In this document: piece by piece, positions 24,191 through 35,090 of the stretch
Numbering within the stretch: position 1 is the first letter of the stretch
How the letters are laid out: every line of letters begins with the position of its first letter
DNA from: Lepas anatifera
Lineage: Eukaryota; Arthropoda; Thecostraca; Lepadidae
DNA length: 64,000 nucleotides
Direction: 5' to 3'
NCBI GenBank assembly: GCA_034440635.1
Contig: JAOTON010001820.1
Span: 891,001 to 955,000, forward strand
Position numbers and translations under genes: made by a program
The notes under the pieces: generated by a model
Told to the model about the DNA's origin: nothing
The model's input: only the letters and a program-made list of their open reading frames with translations
The model's database searches: none

Positions 24191-25261
24191 CTGTAAGTAC
24201 CGTTAGATACTAAATTCTGAAGCACTTCTTTCCAACTCACTTATCCAGCATCTGCAGAGAGATAATTATCATATCACAACCTTCATTACTACACAAAAGA
24301 GAAATGCTGCTTATCTGATGGCCATTTCGTATTACAATCTGGGTAAGGAAAATACAATAATGCCATATTATTTTTTGCATTAAGTTCATTAATGTATTCC
24401 AAAACTTTGGCCAATCTTTACATGTAAGGCTCGGCTATACTAAGAGAAATTTTCAGAGCTGCAACAACGAAATAATTATTCTGCAAATTAACTTAGACCA
24501 TATCTCTGTTTTCAGTTTATCAGCATATCAGAAGCGTTATACAGTTTCGGCTATAGCTGAACATAAGCCGACAACTATAGTTGTCGGCATAAACAGGATA
24601 CGGAATAAAACAATTGTTACGCATATTTGCCATGTGCTATCTCATTGCCTATTGTCATGACCGTGGCTGGAGCACTTAAGCTTGAAGTGCATTTGCTAGC
24701 CCGGAATCGACAATAAAATTTCTGAAAGCCTTGGCAATGGTCAAACGATGACAGGCGTGCCGCTTCTTACACCGAGAGCTTTTTCGAGGCCGACACTTCC
24801 TCCTGAATCAAAATTTGTTATTGGAGAATTTGTGGACGTCCGTAGTACATTCCAACATAGACATAGCTAAAATAGACCTTTGTGAAAGTATACCAGTTCT
24901 TTGTCCGTTTCTTACGGCACAATACTTCCCATCAGGAGTTTGCTTTTTTAAGGAATCAAGATATTCATTACAGATGACAATGAAAAAAGTAGTGGCATTT
25001 CTAGTTTGTTTTGAGCCCCCCTCCACACGTACGGTTCATATTGCATAAACCATGCACCTCGGGGAAGGCTAGTGACTTGAATAGTTCGTCAGCGGGCATA
25101 AGGACCCAGTGTGAGGTAGAGCTGAGGGTGCAAAATTAATTTTCAAAAAATAAATATCAGGCCGACATAAAATGAAGCAAAATACATCATAGGAAGAGAA
25201 AACATGGGCGGGAAGTGAAAAATAGATCACTGAAGGATCATTCTTCGGATTTAAACTATAT
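24191..25261. other. AT-rich stretch with one palindrome
   Basis: No recognised gene. Frames of 65-77 codons at 24808-25266 match nothing known. A 22-bp perfect palindrome sits at 24567-24588. Confidence 0.45.
24567..24588. repeat. 22-bp perfect palindrome
   Basis: GCCGACAACTA is followed at once by its reverse complement. It stands in otherwise unstructured AT-rich DNA between the two palindrome-array arms. Confidence 0.85.
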
Positions 25262-25278
25262 GACATATTGGTATGTTA

Positions 25279-25471
25279 GGGATTTTGCGAAATCCCTGAA
25301 AAGCATTCAGGTAGTTCGCGAAATCACTGAAGTTTCAGTGATTTCGCGAAATCCCTAGGGAGTTCGCGAAATCTCTGGTCGGCCAGTGATTTCGCGAACT
25401 CCCTGGCTGGTCAGTGATTTCGCGAAATCCCTGGGGAGTTCGCGAAATCCCGGATTTCGCACTTTCCCTGT

Positions 25472-25545
<74 letters not shown>
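25279..25545 (-). repeat. Inverted arm B: seven 18-bp palindromes plus (AT)n tract
   Basis: Seven sites around TTCGCGAA (25279, 25310, 25338, 25358, 25386, 25414, 25434), spaced 20-31 bp, several forming the perfect palindrome GGATTTCGCGAAATCC. Then CGCACTTTCCCTGTAAC leads into about 60 bp of (AT)n. The whole is the mirror image of arm A at 22131-22382. Confidence 0.8.
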
Positions 25546-25554
<9 letters not shown>

Positions 25555-26099
25555 AGTTTTTTATAGTTTTTCTTCTTGTACATTAAGGCACGATAGATTA
25601 TACTATTCGTAAAAAGATGGTGAATTTTTGTTTTTCTTCAAATTTTGGCACCTCTAATCTTTTAAAAAACAAATTCACACCCCTGCTCCTTGCAATACCA
25701 CCAGGCATAGAGTGCTGGCTTCGTTGTGCCTGGCATACCACTTGGGCAGAGGATGTCGTACTAAGGTCGGACCTTTACGGTAAATTTCGATGATCAGCTA
25801 TATTTTGCTGAAATAAAGGGTCGAGTGTCATAATTTCCTGTATATTAACCCGTCATAAGACAAGTCTTAAAGATGAGATCGGACCTATATTCCAAAATAT
25901 ATTTCATAGATATGCCGCGAATCTTGACAAGCCGCTAAACTTTTTTCAAACAGCTGTTACCGCGTATCTAGAATAGCGATTGACTTTCTTGCTTTTTTCG
26001 CCAAGAACTGTTCTCTCAATCAATCCTACAGTGGGGTTAAAAAGACAACTCACAATTTATACAGCAACAGTGAGGACTGCAATATGATTTTTCAATGAC
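25546..26099. other. Stretch with no recognisable feature
   Basis: AT-rich single-copy-looking DNA; no frame, repeat or motif of note. Confidence 0.5.
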
Positions 26100-26103
26100 T
26101 TTA

Positions 26104-27107
26104 CCCGCACCCCATCGGGGTCCGGCGCCACCCTCGCCCCATGGGGGCATCAATGGCCCCTCTAACTGAAAAATATGGGGGCTAGCGCAAATCTGCCAAG
26201 TGCATTGCAAAGCCCTTGTAAATTCGGTATGATTTTGCCTCACATGTTTAAGCGCTCAGGTCAATGGTTTGACCTCCAGAGGTCAAGTTTGGTCACGATA
26301 GGCTACTTCCACTAAATTATGCAATGCTAAAGAAACCTTGACATAGCTCTCATGTCACTAGAGTCATTTTTATCTGATGAAGTAAATTTGATAGGCAAAT
26401 GCCAGGGCTTTTTCCGCTATGTGAAACATAATGACCTCCCGCCAGTGGCTTGACCTCTTGAGAGCACCTCTTGACCTAACATGACCTTAGGTCACAGAAG
26501 GTCAGAAAGTAACCTCAAATGAAAGCCAGTGACGAGACATACACAATGACGTTTAATTCAGCGCTCTAACTTGATGAGGTCAACAGTTATCGTCAAAACC
26601 TTGTTTTTGACCCCTGGTGACCTGTGATGACCTCAGATAAATCCAGGGGAAAATATTGCCCCAGGCATCTGTGAAAGGTGGCCAAGAATACTTTTCTGAG
26701 AAATCGGAGCATTTACAATCATTTTTGTGACTTTTAGATCATAAGACAGCTTTTTCCCATGATTTTTCTATTGGAGAGGTCACCTCATGACCTGTCCTCG
26801 GGTCACTAAATCGAAAAATCGTGAAGATAAATTTTATAGACCCTGGAGAGGTCATCAAGTGTAGAAAGTTTTAAGTCGATCTGCTTAGAAATGTAGCTAT
26901 AATAGAGCTCAAAAGTTGAAGTGAGGTGACCTTGGTTGACCTCGCTTGGTGACCTGGCGTAGTGTAAACCAGTGGAAAAAGTTCAGGGATGGTGAGAAAA
27001 TGATGGGATGAGAGGTGGACCCTCAACCGCGGTGCTGCGCCTCGTCGTTTTTCTGCTCTTCTAAAAAAACCTTAGGGGACTATTGATGACCCCCGTTGCG
27101 GAGAGGG
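26104..27107 (+). mobile_element. AGGTCA-rich piggyBac-type element, copy 1 (1,004 bp)
   Basis: Starts CCCGCACCCCATCGGGG, ends CCGTTGCGGAGAGGG, and is flanked by TTTA and CTAA, decayed forms of the TTAA seen at copy 2. The ends are complementary. The interior is full of AGGTCA/TGACCT half-sites and has no coding capacity. It aligns along its full length with copy 2 at 27244-30833. The piggyBac-type label rests on TTAA plus CCC...GGG ends and is inference, since no transposase is present. Confidence 0.7.
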
Positions 27108-27243
27108 CTAAAAATGCTTGGCGAGACGGCGCGTGGCATTGTGCAAAGGTTTCCAAAGAAAGGAAAAACGCGGTTCCGCACGCGCTGTTTGTTTTCTGCT
27201 GTCGGTTGCTTTTTATTTAGGTGGTGTCGGTACTGCGTATTAA
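27108..27243. other. Spacer between two direct element copies
   Basis: About 136 bp of unrelated DNA separating two same-orientation copies of one element family. No feature seen. Confidence 0.5.
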
Positions 27244-27472
27244 CCCGCGCCCCACTGGGGGTCGGCGCCACCTTCGCCCCACCGGGGGTCGATGGCCCCC
27301 TCTAACTCCGAAAATATGGGGGTTAGCGCAAATCTGCGAAGTGTATTAGAAAGCTCGTTTGAATTCAGTAGGAAATTACCTCGCATGTTTAAGTGCTCAG
27401 GTCAATGGTTTGACCTCCAGAGTTCAAGTTAGGTCAAGATAGGCTAGTTTCACTCAACTATGCAATGCTTAA

Positions 27473-29712
27473 CCCATTAACGCCCGCACCTACTTTCAGC
27501 TTTCAAATTGGCGAAACAAATGTTTTCCTATGTTAAGAATATGCCAAATAAGATGTTCCGAAAGTTTTAAGCCGATACCACAGTTAGATTCTGAGATATG
27601 ACACCGGAAAAAAATGACCCGCTGGGCGTTTGGGACATCGGCTGGCACTGCGCGGCCGGCTCCCGTGCGGCGCAGTCACCGCACTCAGCGGCCCAATGCG
27701 CATCGCTTTTACTACAGTTTTGTGAAGTAATTTTATTTCCTCTTGTATGTTGGCCATAGTAAAATGTTTAGACAGTTTTGTACTCTTAAGGTTTAATTAT
27801 AGACAACACTAACTGCATATTTGCAAATAGTATACAATAGTGGTTAACCTAGACTGATGATTTGCGGGGGATAGACTAAAATTGCGAACATCATAGTATT
27901 TTAAGAATATTGGTGAATATCAAAGGTTTTGGGAAACCGTTTCTTTTGTCTCTACCCCCTTCCTCCTTCGCCTCCCAGACTTTGTGACTGAAGCACACTG
28001 AGATTTCAACGAGCAATCGTAATATTCAGCATACAGATGAAAAGTTTTTAAAACTCAATCCGTTATCCCCCACGCGGTGTACATTTGCTTTATCAATCTC
28101 CATTTCCATCTTTCCAACTTTTCTTTGGAGCAAGTAGCGCGCTCCATAGTTGCATTAATGTGAACTTTCACATTTCCAGGCACGCCAGTGGTCATTTTAA
28201 CGCCGGTCAGATCATCATTTTTCTCATCCTCATGACTAATATATTTTGTGATGGCATAATCATGATATGCACCTGATCCGCTCTACTATCTTCCGCACTT
28301 AAAACAACTTATTTTGCTTTTTTCCTGCAAAATATTTGATCTGTGGCATTGCTAACAACTATGCTTTCGATGTATTTATGTCTCCAAGGCTGGGCATTTC
28401 TTCTCGATCCAGGAGGGGTTCTGAATGGCTTAACGCTGGCACTGCAATCCAAGCCCTATGACAAAGTCTGTGGGAGACAAAAAATCCAGGCGGGTCTTGA
28501 GCCCTCCTCCTAACCCCCGGGATCTTCACTCATGGTAGTTTCACTTGACTAGAACCAAGCCGCAACAGTGCTAGTTGCGTTTTAGACAGAAGTTCTAGAA
28601 CTTCCCATGCGTTCACCCAATTTTATACTGCTCCGGACGTTTTACACCGCACCATCTTGTCACAACAAACCAGCGCGGCGGCCGCGATAATTTCCAGCTC
28701 ATTTTGTCAGCTGGTCATTGGCTTTCAATCAGTAGTGGACAGAGGGCGGGAGGGGGGCTAGGAAGGCTCAAGCCCACCCCCCCACCGTAATGTCAGTGTG
28801 CCTATAGTAAATTCATTACTGAGGGCTGTTCCGAGGCAATGGCGGGGAGGCTCGAGAACCCTAACCCCCACCACCCAATGAAGTCCTCAATCCGCTACTG
28901 TTCCCTATCCTCTCTATCTACTACACACAATCCATCAAGGAGAAAAGACAAGGCTCTGCTAGCTTAACAGTGAAATCAGTGCTAATATTTCGATAAATTT
29001 TCAAAACCCCTGAATATTGCATTTAATAAAGCCTTCACAAAATACTGGAAACATCTTACATGTTTTCGTTAAAAATATATGATAATAATTTCCAAAATAA
29101 GACAGACCCCGAAATTTTAGGAAGCATTTCATGAACTTCAAAGTTTTCAAACGTATCGACATTGCACCAAAAATTTCAAATTTGATGAAAAATCTCTAAA
29201 CTGGCAGCCCTGAGTTCGCAAGACCCACCAATGCCTCCCTTCCCTCTAGGTAACATTATGAACCTAACGCACCAGACGGGAAGACAGAACAGATCATTTT
29301 CCTCAATTTCAGCGGCCTGCAGATGTCCGCAACGCCCAGCGGGTCATTTTTGTCCGCTTCATATTTGACGATGTCTCATGGCAAAGCCGTTCAAGAAAAT
29401 CTTACTGTTTCTTCACAATTTGACACCTAGTGGTCCTGGCTTAAAGTAAATCATGCAATCCATTTTCAGCTTTCCATATGTTATTGCGAAAAACAAAATT
29501 TGCAAAGCTATCTCACGTTGACCAAAACCTGGCCAAAATAAGTTCCACCAACATCGTCCCACAAAATCCTAGAATTTTTAAATGCATTTTTCCAGCTTGC
29601 CCACACCCTGAAACACACATCCATATCATAAACATGAAGATCACTTCACTGGTACAGATTCTACAGCCTGTCAAAGTCAGAGGACAAAAATGACCCGCTG
29701 GGCGTTAATGGG
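27473..29712. mobile_element. 2,240-bp TTAA-flanked piggyBac-type element
   Basis: Begins CCCATTAACGCCC and ends GGGCGTTAATGGG, with TTAA on both sides (27469-27472 and 29713-29716). Excision restores the sequence seen in copy 1 near 26325. The subterminal motif AAATGACCCGCTGGGCGTT occurs at about 27613, in inverted form near 29331-29349, and again at the right end. The longest frame is about 71 codons and no transposase is recognised, so it is probably non-autonomous or decayed. Confidence 0.8.
28730..28900. mobile_element. Possible small MITE inside the piggyBac-type element
   Basis: Starts CAGTAGTGGACAGAGGG and ends TCCTCAATCCGCTACTG, so about 10 of the outermost bases are complementary. 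No convincing TSD, so the boundaries are tentative. Confidence 0.4.
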
Positions 29713-29749
29713 TTAAGCAAACTGGGCATAACTCTTATGCCATTAGAGC

Positions 29750-30067
29750 CAGGGGCGGACGCAGACCCGAGTTTTGGGGGAAACCCATATCTGCCTCTCC
29801 TGGGGGGGGGTGGGAGCGAAGATTTGTTTGCTCTACAGACCTAGTGTAAACACCATTTTTCAGTGCTCGACAGACCTAGTATAAGGAGCTCTCCAAGTAC
29901 ATGATCGCCTTCGGGGGGGGAGTGAATATTTTTTGTTCTACCGACCTAGTGTAAACACATTTTTTCAAAAATTTCTCCGGCATTTTGGGGGGCAAAAGAT
30001 AGTTTAGCCCCCTCCAGCGCTTTGGGGGGCCATGGCTGGAATGCCACCCCCCCTGCGTCCGCCAATG
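29750..30067 (+). mobile_element. 318-bp hAT-type MITE with perfect TSD
   Basis: Terminal inverted repeats are CAGGGGCGGACGCAG and, reversed, CATTGGCGGACGCAG. ATTAGAGC is duplicated exactly on both sides (29742-29749, 30068-30075). The interior carries two copies of ACAGACCTAGTGTAAACAC and one ACAGACCTAGTATAA. Same family as 43714-44041 and the truncated copy at 7908-8184. Confidence 0.9.
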
Positions 30068-30837
30068 ATTAGAGCTATTGAGATCTGGTAAAGTACATTT
30101 GATATGAAAATGCCAGACCTTTTTCCGCTATGTGAAACGTAATGACCTCCCGCCAGTGGTTTGACCTCCAGAGGCCACCTCGTGACCGCATATGACATGA
30201 GGTCACAAAAGGTAAGAAAGTGACCTTGCCGTATATCAAATGAAAGCCAGTGACGAGACATACACGATGGTGTTTGGTTCAGCGCTCTAGCTTAATTAGG
30301 TCAAAAGTTATTGTCAAAGTACTGTTTTTGACCCCTGGTGACCTTGGATGACCTTGGAGAGGTCAGAGAGAGGATATGGCCCCTGGGATTCCTGAAAAGG
30401 TATCCAAGAACGCTTTTCTGAGCAAGCTGAGCATTTTCAATCGTTTTTGTGACTTTTATATCATAAGACAGCTTTTCCCATGCTTTTTCGATGGAAGAGG
30501 TCACCCCGTGACCTGACCTCAGTTCACGAAATCTAAAAATCCCGGATATATATTTTGGAGACCCTGAAGGGGTCATTAAGTATAGGAACTTTCAAATCGA
30601 TCGACATAGAAATGTAGCTCTTAAAGAGCTCAAATGTTGAAGTGAGTTAACCTTGGTTGTCCTCGCCTGGTGACCTGACCTTGGGTGACCCAAGGTAAAA
30701 AATTTCCGAGATGGTGGGAAAATGATATGGTGACAGGAAGAGCTTTCAACCACGGTGCTGCGCCTCGTCGTTGTTCTGCTATCTTGAAAAGAAAACTTAG
30801 GGGAGCCATCGATGGCCCCCGGTAGGGCGAGGGTTAA

Positions 30838-32088
30838 AACAGATTTGCGTATGGGACCAACTGAAAATAGTTCATCAGCCAACTACTACAAAGAGCAAAA
30901 AAGTTGTCACATTCCAAAAAAGGGCCAACCAGAAAAAAATCCGAAGCCCAACACTAAAAAGGCCAAATTCTCGATATTTGGGTCCAAAAAAGCCAGCCTG
31001 GCAGCCCTGGTATGGACTGATTTGCGCATGTGTCTTTTGACAAGTGCACCTCTTATTGACAATCAGTAGGTGCTGTATCGGTTGTCCATCCAGGGTCACG
31101 AGCCTGGATCTTCATCGATTCCGTGTCTGTGCAGAAACCTGTAACACACTCCGGACAGGTATTGGCACATGCCCACTGGGGCATCGGCCTTGGCATGACA
31201 CATTATACCATTGATCACATATTCGGCCCTTCAGAGTTGAGTTTTTTTCCTACATCACCGGACGTGGTTTGCATTAAATCCGGATAGCTTTTGCCCCATA
31301 ACCTGCCTCACTCAGCTATCCCAGTTTCATTTGGTGGGATTTGTAATATTTTCAGCTATTAAATGGAATGATTGGAATTCTAGCGTATTGATTACCTGCA
31401 TACCGGACCTATAACTCCTGTCAGGCTTTCTGACATGCAGACAGTGGGACTGGTTACCCGCTTTCAGCGCCCGTGATCAGGTTGCAGCGAGCAGGAAGGT
31501 ACCGCAATCGCCAGACCCGCGGGCTCGGGGGTGGGGAGGGGACAGCGGACCCAGCGCTGAGACTGACCACTGCCAGTGCAAGGTCAGCCTGTAAAGGGCA
31601 CGCTGGCTGACGGTGGCTGCAGGAGGAGTACTTTCCCACGGACGGACCGGAGAGATCGTGCCCGGGCCGCCGCCACCAGACATGTAGCCAGAATCGGACC
31701 TCCGTCCCGGATCTGGACTCCACCAGAGAACCTCGTGAATTTCCTTCCTTAGATTCGGCAAGATCGAACATGATTTCATGCGCAGATGTATTTGGGCTGT
31801 TATTTATCTGGCCTCTGTGTTAGTTAAATGACCAAATATTGCTCTACCAATGAGAGAACGAGAGAACCCATGAGAATTGCCAATGATAATTATGTAAAAT
31901 GTTTTGTATGATTTCCCGTCAAAATGTTCCTATTTTGAATTTTAGCTCTCGCCCCCAGTAGAGGTGTTTGGACTCCTCGGAATTTTCCCACGGCACCAGA
32001 ATACGGCGGCGCGAAGCACCACCGTACTTGGCGCAGGCGCACCTTATCTTTGATCAATTGCTCGCAACTATTCACAAGATTTAAAGTT
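30838..32088. other. Stretch with no recognisable gene
   Basis: A GC-richer part at about 31440-31700 yields frames of about 100 codons on the minus strand that match nothing known. No repeats. Confidence 0.45.
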
Positions 32089-32569
32089 TGGGTCATCTCA
32101 GGCCAGGTCAAGTGACCTCACCTCCATAAAAGGCAAGTGGCACCAATGAAAGCATGTCCCATCTATTTATCAAATAATCATAGCAAGTAATAGATCCACC
32201 GAGTACTACAAGTCGCGGCGACGGAATTCTTTATTTCTTTGACCTAGGGTGAGATACAGGCTAAGACCTCTTCCTTGGAAATGCATAGTAAAACGGAAAT
32301 TGGCCGAAAAATGGCTATATCTCTGTAGAAACGGCTGCTAATAAACTATTATTTGCAAAATCGTAGCACCTTAGTCCCCTCTCCAGGGTCATGTAGCAAC
32401 TTTGGACCAGTGACCTATGAGAGGTCATCTAAGACTACTTGAGTAGTTTTTCAGACTTGGGTCAATAACTTCGCAGAAAATGTTAATAGAGCTTTTATGT
32501 TCATACCGAATACTTTTGAATTATTCTTGCGAGTCCATTGAGAAGCATATTGTATATTAGGTCAGATAC

Positions 32570-34698
32570 TTTTTTTAAGGTTTTTGTCAGTTTATTGAAC
32601 ATGCTTTCCAAGTAACTACTTCTCAGATAAATCATTTGTACAATCTCAGCAGTGACGCGTCACCCGACAGGCTGGACATACAGTTCGGCGAACATTAGGA
32701 TCAGGTGGCCTGTCTCCCTATCCAGGTCAGAGAGGAAACGTAGACAGTACAAAACAGCACACACCACAAAACACATTTCTATAAACAGAAACATATTTCG
32801 ACAACAACTTCAGCCATCAGAATCACACTCACCTTATACTTTGCACCCTAATTCAATTTCTTCCTCCCACCTCCTCGCTGTTCCAACACTTCCATTTCTC
32901 ACGGAATGTTTCTTCCTGGCATGTCCATCGTGCAACATTTCTCTCAATTTCCATCTCCATTTGTATACAAGACTTCAATGAACGTAAGGTCAGGTTTTCA
33001 TGGCGATTTATAACGTCTTTGCACAATATAGTAACAAGATTCACAAAACTACTACCTTTGACATCCAATCATGCCTTCCTCCGTGTTAACTCAAATCCGT
33101 TTAGGTCATTCAATGAGTTAAGCCAAGTCTTCACCTCTCGCCAGAAACGCCTTACAAACATACACGACCAGTACTTATGCATAATTGTATCGCTAGCCAG
33201 ATTGCACCTCTTACACATTTCTGTATCCTCAACTCCCATTTTAAATAGAAGGCTTCTTGTTCTTGCTATTTTTGCCACAACTTTATCTTGAACCATTTGC
33301 AAGTAAACTGAACGTGTGCTACAATATATCCGGGCATATGTGTCTTGCCAATCAATTTCACCCAGCTCGGTTTCCCAAAACAGCTCCCACGAGTTCACAC
33401 TATTTTGGAATTTTTTCCCCAACATTTGATCGTGAAATATCCGTGCTCCACGCCTTTCTTTGATTAGGAATGCTATCTGTGGATGTACAAGGGGACCCAT
33501 TTCTTTCGTTTTGTTTAATATTCTCCATTCCCTCGGTAAACTTTGTATCAGGCCCATATAATCCAAATAAGTACACTGCACACCAAAAACCCTCTTGAAT
33601 AGATCAAAATGGTAAATTTGTCCCGTCTCCGGGTTTACTAGATCATTTAGATATTGTAAGCTCTTTTCTCTCCACTGCGCTATTTCAACGTCTTTAAATT
33701 TTGATTCGTTCGAATAAAAGAGGCTGCAACTACTCATAACCTGGGGATCAAAAATCAGCGACGCTGAAAAACATGCGTAAGCCTGAAGAGTTTCTTTCCA
33801 AAAAGGATTTGATACTTGCATGGCTATAATATTGACCGACTGTGAATTACGGTCCCAAATGTATTTTCCCCTTAATATAACTTCATCACATAACTGTCGC
33901 CAGATATGTCCCGTACATATATGTCTTCGAATCCAAGTTACTTTTAACGCTGCAATGTAAGTTTCAACCTCAGTCATGGCTAGTCCTCCTCTTACGTATG
34001 ACTTATAAAGACTGCTCCCTTTTATGCGATCTGATTTTCCTCCCCACACAAAACTGAACATCTCTTCCTTCAACTTCTTTATGAACCTATCAGGCGGCTT
34101 GGGTAGTGACGTGAAAATATGCATGAACATTGGAATAATCAGATTTTAGTACCACTACTTTGCCTTTAGGCGTAAGAAAACGAAGTCTCCAATTTTTTAA
34201 TATCGCCTTCACTTGCTGCAATTTGATTTCGTAGTTCTCTTCATACACTTCTAAGTCGTCATTGGAAAAATATATGCCTAGAATTTTCAACTTTTTTACC
34301 CAACGAAAATTCATATCCCCACAAATTGGCTCCTGAGTTTCCGCCCCACAACCAGCCCAAAAGGCCTCAGTCTTTTCAATGTTAGGTTTTAGACCCGAAA
34401 ACTTAGCAAAAATGCCGAGGTCTTCAAAGAGTTTTCGACAGCTGTTGACGCTTCCGTCTAAATACATGAGACAATCGTCCGCAAAAGCCGTATACTTATA
34501 TTCTCTAGTACCAATTTTAATTCCCTTAATTTCGGGGTTTCTACCAACTTGTTCTAACAAACATTCAATAACTATTAAAAATAAATAACAACACCATGGA
34601 TCACCTTGACGGCACGACCGTTCCAACTTTATCCGTTCTGAAATGTGTCCATTATACAATGCACGAGAAAACGAGTCGCGGTACAATATGTCAAACCA
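32570..34698 (-). mobile_element. 5'-truncated L1/Tx1-like LINE (2,129 bp) with 12-bp TSD
   Basis: TAGGTCAGATAC occurs exactly at 32558-32569 and 34699-34710. On the minus strand the element starts within the reverse transcriptase domain and ends in a short A-run (32570-32576 read as T on the plus strand). The coding remnant is at 32853-34698. Truncation at the 5' end plus an A-tail and a variable-length TSD are the hallmarks of target-primed reverse transcription. Confidence 0.9.
32853..34698 (-). pseudogene. LINE ORF2 remnant: reverse transcriptase C-terminal half and CCHC region
   Basis: Reading right to left: the frame enters in the reverse transcriptase domain, continues through a RQGDP motif and the catalytic FADD (about 34474-34485), then a conserved LGIYFSNDD-type segment. 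A frameshift near 34142 breaks it; the next frame resumes with the family-typical FTSLPKPPDRFIKKL and runs 353 codons. A C-terminal CCHC motif (CKRCN...H-x4-C, about 33160-33215) is present. A TGA at 33069-33071 interrupts the frame and 71 further codons follow to the final stop at 32853. The endonuclease and the N-terminal part of reverse transcriptase are absent, so it is dead. The CCHC and thumb sequence place it with L1/Tx1-type rather than CR1/Jockey-type LINEs. Confidence 0.85.
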
Positions 34699-35090
34699 TA
34701 GGTCAGATACCTTGACTTGCCATCATGTCTGGTCATTCTTGCATTTTGGCCTAGTATGCTCATATTATACATCGTTCGATTTTCCGTAACGAGAGGAATC
34801 GAAGGACGCCCAAATACTGACCATTGCTCAACTCAGTCAGACGCTTGATTCAAAAATATTATCTAATGTGTCACATTTATAACCTGTCATGACTTCAATA
34901 TTTCTTTGAGGCAAAAAGTCGCCTATGCAGCTTCTTTATCATTTATTTTGGGCTCTGAATCCTCGTTCGCGTTTTTTTCTATCCCGCATACTAGCGGAGA
35001 TCGAGGGGTGTTAAACGCCCCACCCCTCACTACCCTCACTGGGGTGAAGGTGGATTGGAGGCCCACTGGGAGGGGTGGCAAATTTCTGAC

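Larger units (their letters stand above)
27244..30833 (+). mobile_element. AGGTCA-rich piggyBac-type element, copy 2, interrupted twice
   Basis: Bounded by exact TTAA at 27240-27243 and 30834-30837, with ends CCCGCGCCCCACTGGGG and GGTAGGGCGAGGG. Removing the insertions at 27473-29712 and 29750-30067 with one TSD copy each leaves about 1,020 bp, which aligns with the 1,004-bp copy 1. Dense TGACCT/AGGTCA motifs, no coding capacity. Confidence 0.8.
32089..35090 (+). mobile_element. Third long-inverted-repeat relative, split by a LINE
   Basis: 32089-32260 aligns weakly with 21700-21910 (GGTCATCTCAGGCCAGGTCA; later GACCTCTTCCTTGGAAATGCA). The portion after the LINE (34711-35090) carries ATACATCGTTCGATTTTCCG near 34770 and ACTGGGGTGAAGGTGG near 35040, counterparts of the arm and inner motifs of the other copies. 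Strongly diverged; extent approximate. Confidence 0.5.

Noticed and set aside
22063..25583. Frames made of repeated Tyr-Ile residues
   Set aside because: Translations of (AT)n tracts at 22131 and 25484; the same applies to the frame at 39011.
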